Assembly: GCA_026936335.1 (NCBI GenBank) | Contig: JAPMXV010000051.1 | Location: forward strand, 124,001 to 188,000 | Direction of reading: 5' to 3' | Origin: Mantamonas sphyraenae | Taxonomy: Eukaryota; CRuMs; Mantamonadidae | DNA length: 64,000 nucleotides | Program-made: the position numbers and the translations under genes | In this document: positions 12,101 to 19,373 of the stretch, piece by piece | How positions within the stretch are numbered: the first letter of the stretch is position 1 | Layout of the letters: the number at the start of each line of letters is the position of its first letter | Notes under the pieces: generated by a model | Told to the model about the DNA's origin: nothing | Database searches by the model: none | What the model saw: only the letters and a program-made list of their open reading frames with translations

Positions 12101-15100
12101 CACCACAGCCATGTTGTGGATGCTCGCAGCGACTTCCGGGTGCTCATCCCCACCATGCACCCGTCGCCTGATCTCCAGTGCCTGCTCATGCAACTCCAGT
12201 GCCCGATCGTACTCTCCCTTGGCCTCGTACACCTCAGCCATGTTGTGGATGCTCGATGCCACATCCGGGTGCTCATCCCCACCATGCACCCGTCGCCTGA
12301 TCTCCAGTGCCTGCTCATGCAACTCCAGTGCCCGATCGTACTCTCCCTTGGTATGGTACACCAAAGCCATGTTGTGGATGCTCGTGGCCACATCCGGGTG
12401 CTCATCCCCACCATGCACCCGTCGCCTGATCTCCAGTGCCTGCTCATGCAACTCCAGTGCCCGATCGTACTCCCCCTTGGCATGGTACACCACAGCCATG
12501 TTGTGGATGCTCGTGGCCACAGACGGGTGCTCATCCCCACCATGCACCCGTCGCCTGATCGCCAGTGCCTGCTCATACAGCTCCAGTGCCTGATCGTACT
12601 CTCCCTTGGCCTGATACACCTCAGCCATGTTGTGGATGCTCGCAGCGACTTCCGGGTGCTCATCCCCACCATGCACCCGTCGCCTGATCGCCAGTGCCTG
12701 CTCATACAGCTCCAGTGCCTGATCGTACTCTCCCTTGGCATCGTACACCACAGCCATGTTGTGGATGCTCGTGGCCACATCCGGGTGCTCATCCCCACCA
12801 TGCACCCGTCGCCTGATCTCCAGTGCCTGTTCATGCAACTCCAGTGCCCGATCGTACTCCCCCTTGGCATAGTACACCGCAGCCATGTTGTGGATGCTCG
12901 CAGCGACTTCCGGGTGCTCATCCCCACCATGCACCCGTCGTCTGATCTCCAGTGCCTGCTCATGCAACTCCAGTGCCCGATCGTACTCCCCCTTGGCATG
13001 GTACACCACAGCCATGTTGTGGATGCTCGTGGCCACATCCGGGTGCTCATCCCCACCATGCACCCGTCGCCTGATCTCCAGTGCCTGTTCATGCAACTCC
13101 AGTGCCCGATCGTACTCCCCCTTGGCATAGTACACCGCAGCCATGTTGTGGATGCTCGCAGCGACTTCCGGGTGCTCATCCCCACCATGCACCCGTCGCC
13201 TGATCGCCAGTGCCTGCTCATACAGCTCCAGTGCCTGATCGTACTCTCCCTTGGCCTGATACACCTCAGCCATGTTGTGGATGCTCGCAGCGACTTCCGG
13301 GTGCTCATCCCCACCATGCACCCGTCGCCTGATCGCCAGTGCCTTCTCATACAGCTCCAGTGCCTGATCGTACTCTCCCTTGGCATAGTACACCTCAGCC
13401 ATGTTGTGGATGCTCGCAGCGACTTCCGGGTGCTCATCCCCACCATGCACCCGTCGTCTGATCTCCAGTGCCTGCTCATGCAACTCCAGTGCCCGATCGT
13501 ACTCTCCCTTGGCATGGTACAACTTAGCCATGTTGCTGATGCTCGTGGCCACACCCGAGGGTTGATCTCCACCATGCAGCCGTCGCTTGATCGCCAGTGC
13601 CTGCTGATACAGCTCCAGTGCCTGATCGTACTCTCCCTTGGCATGGTACACCACAGCCATGTTTTGGATGCTCGTGGCCACACTCGGGTGCTCATCTCCA
13701 CCATGCACCCGTCGCCTGATCTCCAGTGCCTGTTCATACAGCTCCAGTGCCCGATCGTACTCTCCCTTGGCATGGTACACCACAGCCATGTTGTGGATGA
13801 TCGTGGCCACACTCGGGTGCTCATCTCCACCATGCACCCGTCGCCTGATCGCCAGTGCCTGCTCATGCAACTCCAGTGCCCGATCGTACTCTCCCTTGGC
13901 ATAGTACACCTCAGACATGTTGTGGATGCTCGCAGCGACTTTCGGGTACTCATCCCCACCATGCACCCGTCGCCTGATCTCCAGTGCCTGCTCATGCAAC
14001 TCCAGTGCCCGATCGTACTCTCCCTTGGCATAGTACACCTCAGCCATGTTGTGGATGCTCGCAGCGACTTCCGGGTGCTCATCCCCACCATGCACCCGTC
14101 GTCTGATCTCCAGTGCCTGCTCATGCAACTCCAGTGCCCGATCGTACTCTCCCTTGGCATGGTACACCACAGCCATGTTGTGGATGCTTGCAGCGACTTT
14201 CGGGTGCTCATCCCCACCATGCACCCGTCGCCTGATCTCCAGTGCCTGCTCATGCAACTCCAGTGCCCGATCGTACTCTCCCTTGGCATAGTACACCTCA
14301 GCCATGTTGTGGATGCTCGCAGCGACTTCCGGGTGCTCATCCCCACCATGCACCCGTCGCCTGATCGCCAGTGCCTGTTCATGCAGTTGCAGTGCCCGAT
14401 CGTACTCTCCCTTTGCCTTGTATGCCAACGCCATTTTGTGGATGATCGTGGCCACAGACAGGTGCTCATCTTCACCATGCACCCGTCGCCTGATCTCCAG
14501 TGCCTGTTCATGCAGCTCCATTGCCCGATCGTACTCTCCCTTTGCCTTGTACGCCAACGCCATGTTTTGGATGATCGTGGCCACAGACGGGTGCTCATCT
14601 CCACCATGCACCCGTCGCCTGATCTCCAGTGCCTGTTCATACAGCTCCAGTGCCCGATCGTACTCTCCCTTGGCATGGTACACCACAGCCATGTTGTGGA
14701 TGCTCGCAGCGACTTCCGGGTGCTCATCCCCACCATGCACCCGTCGCCTGATCGCCAGTGCCTGTTCATGCAGTTGCAGTGCCCGATCGTACTCTCCCTT
14801 GGCATAGTACACCTCAGCCATGTTGTGGATGCTCGATGCCACATCCGGGTGCTCATCCCCACCATGCACCCGTCGCCTCATCTCCAGTGCCTGCTCATGC
14901 AACTCCAGTGCCCGATCGTACTCTCCCTTGGCCTCGTACACCTCAGCCATGTTGTGGATGCTCGCAGCGACTTCCGGGTGCTCATCCCCACCATGCACCC
15001 GTCGCCTCATCTCCAGTGCCTGCTCATGCAATTCCAGTGCCCGATCGTACTCTCCCTTGGCCTCGTACACCTCAGCCATGTTGTGGATGCTCGCAGCGAC

Positions 15101-18100
15101 TTCCGGGTGCTCATCCCCACCATGCACCCGTCGCCTGATCTCCAGTGCCTGCTCATGCAACTCCAGTGCCCGATCGTACTCTCCCTTGGCCTCGTACACC
15201 TCAGCCATGTTGTGGATGCTCGCAGCGACTTCCGGGTGCTCATCCCCACCATGCACCCGTCGCCTGATCTCCAGTGCCTGCTCATGCAACTCCAGTGCCC
15301 GATCGTACTCTCCCTTGGCATAGTACACCTCAGCCATGTTGTGGATGCTGGATGCCACATCCGGGTGCTCATCCCCACCATGCACCCGTCGCCTCATCTC
15401 CAGTGCCTGCTCATGCAACTCCAGTGCCCGATCGTACTCTCCCTTGGCCTCGTACACCTCAGCCATGTTGTGGATGCTCGCAGCGACTTCCGGGTGCTCA
15501 TCCCCACCATGCACCCGTCGCCTCATCTCCAGTGCCTGCTCATGCAATTCCAGTGCCCGATCGTACTCTCCCTTGGCCTCGTACACCTCAGCCATGTTGT
15601 GGATGCTCGCAGCGACTTCCGGGTGCTCATCCCCACCATGCACCCGTCGCCTGATCTCCAGTGCCTGCTCATGCAACTCCAGTGCCCGATCGTACTCTCC
15701 CTTGGCCTCGTACACCTCAGCCATGTTGTGGATGCTCGCAGCGACTTCCGGGTGCTCATCCCCACCATGCACCCGTCGCCTGATCTCCAGTGCCTGCTCA
15801 TGCAACTCCAGTGCCCGATCGTACTCTCCCTTGGCATAGTACACCTCAGCCATGTTGTGGATGCTCGATGCCACATCCGGGTGCTCATCCCCACCATGCA
15901 CCCGTCGCCTCATCTCCAGTGCCTGCTCATGCAACTCCAGTGCCCGATCGTACTCTCCCTTGGCCTCGTACACCTCAGCCATGTTGTGGATGCTCGCAGC
16001 GACTTCCGGGTGCTCATCCCCACCATGCACCCGTCGCCTCATCTCCAGTGCCTGCTCATGCAAATTCCAGTGCCCGATCGTACTCTCCCTTGGCCTCGTA
16101 CACCTCAGCCATGTTGTGGATGCTCGCAGCGACTTCCGGGTGCTCATCCCCACCATGCACCCGTCGCCTGATCTCCAGTGCCTGCTCATGCAACTCCAGT
16201 GCCCGATCGTACTCTCCCTTGGCCTCGTACACCTCAGCCATGTTGTGGATGCTCGCAGCGACTTCCGGGTGCTCATCCCCACCATGCACCCGTCGCCTGA
16301 TCTCCAGTGCCTGCTCATGCAACTCCAGTGCCCGATCGTACTCTCCCTTGGCATAGTACACCTCAGCCATGTTGTGGATGCTCGAGCCACATCCGGGTGC
16401 TCATCCCCACCATGCACCCGTCGCCTCATCTCCAGTGCCTGCTCATGCAACTCCAGTGCCCGATCGTACTCTCCCTTGGCCTCGTACACCTCAGCCATGT
16501 TGTGGATGCTCGCAGCGACTTCCGGGTGCTCATCCCCACCATGCACCCGTCGCCTCATCTCCAGTGCCTGCTCATGCAGTTGCAGTGCCCGATCGTACTC
16601 TCCCTTTGCCTTGTACGCCAACGCCATTTTGTGGATGATCGTGGCCACAGACGGGTGCTCATCCCCACCATGCACCCGTCGCCTGATCGCCAGTGCCTGC
16701 TCATACAGCTCCAGTGCCCGAGCGTACTCTCCCTTGGCATGGTACACCTCAGCCATGTTGTGGATGATCGTGGCCACACTCGGGTGCTCATCTCCACCAT
16801 GCACCCGTCGCCTGATCGCCAGTGCCTGCTCATACAGCTCCAGTGCCCGATCGTACTCTCCCTTGGCATAGTACACCTCAGCCATGTTGTGGATGCTGGA
16901 TGCCACATCCGGGTGCTCATCCCCACCATGCACCCGTCGCCTCATCTCCAGTGCCTGCTCATGCAACTCCAGTGCCCGATCGTACTCTCCCTTGGCATAG
17001 TACACCTCAGCCATGTTGTGGATGCTCGCAGCGACTTCCGGGTGCTCATCCCCACCATGCACCCGTCGCCTGATCTCCAGTGCTTGCTCATACAGCTCCA
17101 GTGCACGCTCGTACTCTCCCTTGGTATGATACACCAAAGCCACGTTGTGGATGCTCGTGGCCACAGACGGGTGCTCATCCCCACCATGCACCCGTCGCTT
17201 GATCTCCAGTGCCTGTTCATACAGCTCCAGTGCCCGATCGTACTCTCCCTTTGCTTCGTTCATCTCAGCCAAGTTGTGCATGCTCCTTCCCCAACCCTCA
17301 TTCTCATCCCCATCCATGCCTGCCCTCTTCTGCACCTCCATCACCTCCTCCAGCACCCTCTCCGCCTCTTCATATGCTCCCATCCATTCATGCACCTCTG
17401 CCACATTCTGCCCAACCCAACACACGTCTTTCACCTCACCTGCTGCTTGGCATGCTGCATGACACACCTTCCACACCCGTTCCCCATGCATAAGCATCCC
17501 TCTGTGCCACACCAGCTCCTCCAATGCCCCACGGCTGTTGATTTGGAACTCCTTCCACAGCATCCTCAGCACACGCTGACATGCCTCCATTCCCCCGTCT
17601 GTCTCCGCCTGTAGCTCCTCCCCTCCTCGCGCCATCATCTGCACCAATTCATGCACCTGCCAACCATCCCCATCCACAGCCCGTTGCAACAGCGACACAC
17701 GCTTCAGCGCCTTCATAGCCTTCTTCGCTCTCCTCTTGGCCTTTTCCCTGCTACCAACTCCGTCCACATCCTCCATCAGTGTCACTACCACCCGCTCCTG
17801 CACCCCTCCCCCATCCAACAGTGCCAGACACTGCATCAGTCCCACTGCATCCTCGTTCTCCTCCCCAGCTGCCTCCATCGCCATCTTCCACACTGCCATC
17901 GCCGTCATGTCGTACACATCTGACACAATTCCATCCTCCATAACCTCCACACTCGCCTTCAGTCCCTCTCTGAAGTCGCTCACTCGCGTTTCGTCTTCCT
18001 CTTCCCCAATCACAGCCGCTGCTTGTCGCACAGCCAGCGCCATCCCTCCCAGAAGCCCCTTCAGCTCCCAATACGCCTTCACCTCCTCCTCTTCATCCTC

Positions 18101-19219
18101 TCCATCCACTATCACCACTCCCTCACTGGCAAACACTGCATCCACCTCCTTGTCCTCCATGATCCCCACTCGCACCACTTTGTCCACCGCCCTCTTGTCC
18201 CAAATCCCATCCTTCCACGTCGTCACCACCACCGTCCCTCCCTCCTGCAGCACAGGTTCCACATCGTCCCACTTCTCCACTCCATCCATAACCATCACCC
18301 ACCGTCGTCCCTTCAGCGCACGCATCGTCTGCCCCGCCATCCCTTCCCGCACCTCCTCCTTGTTCGCCATACCCACCTTTTCATCCGTCAACACCCCCAA
18401 TGCCACACCCAATTGCAGCACATCACTCATCACCTCCTCCCTGCTCTGCCCACGCACCCACCACACCACCTCTGCCGCCCTTTCCTCCTTCACCTTCCAC
18501 GCATACATCTGTGCCACACTTGTCTTGCCCATGCCCCGTGCCCCATGCATCACCACCACCCCGTCTTCACCCCACACCTTCTCCATGACCCCATTCCTCT
18601 CCACCAGCTCTCTTTCCTTGCTCAGATTGTCCACCCGCTTTGCCCATCCTGCCTCTGCCTCCTTTGCACTTCTCCCTCTCCCATTCACCAGCCTCTCCTT
18701 CTCCCACCCCTCCCACGTCACCAACACTGCCTTCTTCCCCTCTCTGACCCCACCTGCCTTCTGTGCTTCCCCAAACGCCGTCTCCACGCTTTCCCCCGCT
18801 CCCAATGCCTCATAGAACGCCCCTGCTATCTTCACAGCTGCCCCATCCAGCACCTTCTCCCTGTATCCAATCACCACTGGCACATACTCACCCACCTTCT
18901 TTGCCATCTCCTCGCTCTCACACCCGTTCAGAAACACCAGCACGGGCCTTGCCTCCCTCACTGCATCCACAAGTGTCTGCCGCATCACATCCGCATCCTC
19001 AGCCTCCACGTACTCCCTTCCCATGTGTGCCGCAATATGCACCATGTGCTCCCCATACTCACGCACAAGCCGCACCACAGCGTCCTGACGCGTCTCCAGC
19101 CTCGCCAATGGCTCCAATGGCGACTCATGACACACCCCCTCAATCACCCGCTGCTCCTCCACGGACCCCAGTGTCCCATCCCCATCATTCCCCAGCACCA
19201 GCACCCTCACATCCCTCAT
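9092..19219 (-). CDS. CHAT - NB-ARC - TPR STAND receptor (NLR-like), 5' part of giant gene
   Basis: Residue numbers count from the ATG at 19510. A low-complexity N-terminus (1-97) is followed by a CHAT caspase-like domain (about 98-275) with candidate catalytic dyad His162 (VHIAAHMG) and Cys197 (FLNGCES). Next is an NB-ARC ATPase with Walker A GARGMGKTS at 323-331, Walker B WVMVMDG, sensor VVVTTW and a GLPL-like LGGMALAVRQAA. A winged helix with VHELVQMMAR precedes the TPR array from about residue 740. STAND proteins of this layout use TPRs as ligand sensor and the N-terminal domain as effector. The frame is open to 9092, but includes an out-of-frame block at 16062-16384 bounded by a +1 and a -1 indel. 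I prefer the ATG at 19219, because the ATG at 19510 overlaps the 3' end of the upstream helicase gene by 137 bp. Confidence 0.85.
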   Translation of the reverse strand: MRDVRVLVLGNDGDGTLGSVEEQRVIEGVCHESPLEPLARLETRQDAVVRLVREYGEHMVHIAAHMGREYVEAEDADVMRQTLVDAVREARPVLVFLNGCESEEMAKKVGEYVPVVIGYREKVLDGAAVKIAGAFYEALGAGESVETAFGEAQKAGGVREGKKAVLVTWEGWEKERLVNGRGRSAKEAEAGWAKRVDNLSKERELVERNGVMEKVWGEDGVVVMHGARGMGKTSVAQMYAWKVKEERAAEVVWWVRGQSREEVMSDVLQLGVALGVLTDEKVGMANKEEVREGMAGQTMRALKGRRWVMVMDGVEKWDDVEPVLQEGGTVVVTTWKDGIWDKRAVDKVVRVGIMEDKEVDAVFASEGVVIVDGEDEEEEVKAYWELKGLLGGMALAVRQAAAVIGEEEDETRVSDFREGLKASVEVMEDGIVSDVYDMTAMAVWKMAMEAAGEENEDAVGLMQCLALLDGGGVQERVVVTLMEDVDGVGSREKAKRRAKKAMKALKRVSLLQRAVDGDGWQVHELVQMMARGGEELQAETDGGMEACQRVLRMLWKEFQINSRGALEELVWHRGMLMHGERVWKVCHAACQAAGEVKDVCWVGQNVAEVHEWMGAYEEAERVLEEVMEVQKRAGMDGDENEGWGRSMHNLAEMNEAKGEYDRALELYEQALEIKRRVHGGDEHPSVATSIHNVALVYHTKGEYERALELYEQALEIRRRVHGGDEHPEVAASIHNMAEVYYAKGEYDRALELHEQALEMRRRVHGGDEHPDVASSIHNMAEVYYAKGEYDRALELYEQALAIRRRVHGGDEHPSVATIIHNMAEVYHAKGEYARALELYEQALAIRRRVHGGDEHPSVATIIHKMALAYKAKGEYDRALQLHEQALEMRRRVHGGDEHPEVAASIHNMAEVYEAKGEYDRALELHEQALEMRRRVHGGDEHPDVARASTTWLRCTMPRESTIGHWSCMSRHWRSGDGCMVGMSTRKSLRASTTWLRCTRPRESTIGHWSCMSRHWRSGDGCMVGMSTRKSLRASTTWLRCTRPRESTIGHWNLHEQALEMRRRVHGGDEHPEVAASIHNMAEVYEAKGEYDRALELHEQALEMRRRVHGGDEHPDVASSIHNMAEVYYAKGEYDRALELHEQALEIRRRVHGGDEHPEVAASIHNMAEVYEAKGEYDRALELHEQALEIRRRVHGGDEHPEVAASIHNMAEVYEAKGEYDRALELHEQALEMRRRVHGGDEHPEVAASIHNMAEVYEAKGEYDRALELHEQALEMRRRVHGGDEHPDVASSIHNMAEVYYAKGEYDRALELHEQALEIRRRVHGGDEHPEVAASIHNMAEVYEAKGEYDRALELHEQALEIRRRVHGGDEHPEVAASIHNMAEVYEAKGEYDRALELHEQALEMRRRVHGGDEHPEVAASIHNMAEVYEAKGEYDRALELHEQALEMRRRVHGGDEHPDVASSIHNMAEVYYAKGEYDRALQLHEQALAIRRRVHGGDEHPEVAASIHNMAVVYHAKGEYDRALELYEQALEIRRRVHGGDEHPSVATIIQNMALAYKAKGEYDRAMELHEQALEIRRRVHGEDEHLSVATIIHKMALAYKAKGEYDRALQLHEQALAIRRRVHGGDEHPEVAASIHNMAEVYYAKGEYDRALELHEQALEIRRRVHGGDEHPKVAASIHNMAVVYHAKGEYDRALELHEQALEIRRRVHGGDEHPEVAASIHNMAEVYYAKGEYDRALELHEQALEIRRRVHGGDEYPKVAASIHNMSEVYYAKGEYDRALELHEQALAIRRRVHGGDEHPSVATIIHNMAVVYHAKGEYDRALELYEQALEIRRRVHGGDEHPSVATSIQNMAVVYHAKGEYDQALELYQQALAIKRRLHGGDQPSGVATSISNMAKLYHAKGEYDRALELHEQALEIRRRVHGGDEHPEVAASIHNMAEVYYAKGEYDQALELYEKALAIRRRVHGGDEHPEVAASIHNMAEVYQAKGEYDQALELYEQALAIRRRVHGGDEHPEVAASIHNMAAVYYAKGEYDRALELHEQALEIRRRVHGGDEHPDVATSIHNMAVVYHAKGEYDRALELHEQALEIRRRVHGGDEHPEVAASIHNMAAVYYAKGEYDRALELHEQALEIRRRVHGGDEHPDVATSIHNMAVVYDAKGEYDQALELYEQALAIRRRVHGGDEHPEVAASIHNMAEVYQAKGEYDQALELYEQALAIRRRVHGGDEHPSVATSIHNMAVVYHAKGEYDRALELHEQALEIRRRVHGGDEHPDVATSIHNMALVYHTKGEYDRALELHEQALEIRRRVHGGDEHPDVASSIHNMAEVYEAKGEYDRALELHEQALEIRRRVHGGDEHPEVAASIHNMAVVYYAKGEYDRALELHEQALEIRRRVHGGDEHPEVAASIHNMAEVYYAKGEYDRALELHEQALEIRRRVHGGDEHPKVAASIHNMSEVYDAKGEYDRALELHEQALAIRRRVHGGDEHPSVATIIHNMAVVYHAKGEYDRALELYEQALEIRRRVHGGDEHPSVATSIQNMAVVYHAKGKYDQALELYQQALAIKRRLHGGDQPSGVATSISNMAVVYHAKGEYDRALELHEQALEIRRRVHGGDEHPEVAASIHNMAEVYYAKGEYDQALELYEKALAIRRRVHGGDEHPEVAASIHNMAVVYDAKGKYDRALELYEQALAIRRRVHGGDEHPEVAASIHNMAEVYQAKGEYDQALELYEQALAIRRRVHGGDEHPSVATSIHNMAVVYHAKGEYDRALELHEQALEIRRRVHGGDEHPDVATSIHNMALVYHTKGEYDRALELHEQALEIRRRVHGGDEHPDVASSIHNMAEVYYAKGEYDRALELHEQALEIRRRVHGGDEHPSVATIIHNMAVVYHAKGEYDQALELYQQALEIKRRLHGGDQPSGVATSISNMAKLYHAKGEYDRALELHEQALEIRRRVHGGDEHPEVAASIHNMAAVYYAKGEYDRALELHEQALEIRRRVHGGDEHPDVATSIHNMAVVYDAKGEYDQALELYEQALAIRRRVHGGDEHPEVAASIHNMAEVYQAKGEYDQALELYEQALAIRRRVHGGDEHPSVATSIHNMAVVYHAKGEYDRALELHEQALEIRRRVHGGDEHPDVATSIHNMALVYHTKGEYDRALELHEQALEIRRRVHGGDEHPDVASSIHNMAEVYEAKGEYDRALELHEQALEIRRRVHGGDEHPEVAASIHNMAVVYHTKGEYDRALELHEQALEIRRRVHGGDEHPEVAASIHNMAEVYYAKGEYDRALELHEQALEIRRRVHGGDEHPKVAASIHNMSEVYDAKGEYDRALELHEQALAIRRRVHGGDEHPSVATIIQHGCGVPCQGRVRSGTGAV
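14830..16390 (-). repeat. 516-bp (4-unit) block repeated three times
   Basis: Within the TPR array, a four-unit block with the unusual Met variant (RRR preceded by EM) and the CAATTCC variant of CAACTCC repeats at exactly 516 bp: the CAATTCC copies lie near 15030, 15546 and 16062. The third copy carries an extra A at 16062 and lacks one T near 16384. These are the youngest duplications visible in the array. Confidence 0.85.
16062..16384 (-). other. Compensating +1/-1 indel pair in the TPR array
   Basis: One base is missing at about 16384 (CTCGAGCCACATCC where sisters have CTCGATGCCACATCC) and one A is added at about 16062 (CAAATTCC against CAATTCC). Between them about 107 codons are read in an alternative frame that happens to be open, so the long reading frame survives. 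The normal TPR frame is present and intact inside the same interval. Confidence 0.85.
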
Positions 19220-19373
19220 TCCGCCCTCCTCCCACCAGTGATCACCAAACTTCCCCCTTCTTTTCGTGTTCTCATCCTTTCCCTGCCCATCCCTCCCTCC
19301 AGACGACGAAGATGACTCACCCGTATGCGTCCCACCCACCCTCCCCACTCCATCCACAACCACACCCTCTTCC

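Larger units (their letters stand above)
2130..17290 (-). repeat. 129-bp tandem array, about 117 KLC-type TPR units
   Basis: A near-uninterrupted array with a 129-bp period; for example the GGGTG landmark ends at 2340 and again at 2469. Each unit encodes 43 residues of kinesin-light-chain/NB-ARC-type TPR: NMAxVYxAKGEYDRALELxE, then QALEIRRRVHGGDEHPxVAx. Units differ mainly at a few codons. Superimposed higher-order periods of 516, 1032, 2064 and 2580 bp (4, 8, 16 and 20 units) indicate recent block duplication. The two units nearest 2150-2295 are degenerate, with 14, 2 and 1 bases missing. Two minus frames and two plus frames of the unit are free or nearly free of stops, which creates very long spurious reading frames. 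Confidence 0.97.

Noticed and set aside
8996-16171. Plus-strand open frame of 2391 codons over the 5' half of the array
   Set aside because: Same explanation: an antisense shadow of the repeat, no domain and no plausible start context.
2130-17290. Regular repeats considered as a CRISPR array or satellite DNA
   Set aside because: There are no unique spacers; the whole 129-bp unit repeats, its period is divisible by three, and it encodes an intact TPR with codon-level variation, so it is a coding tandem array.
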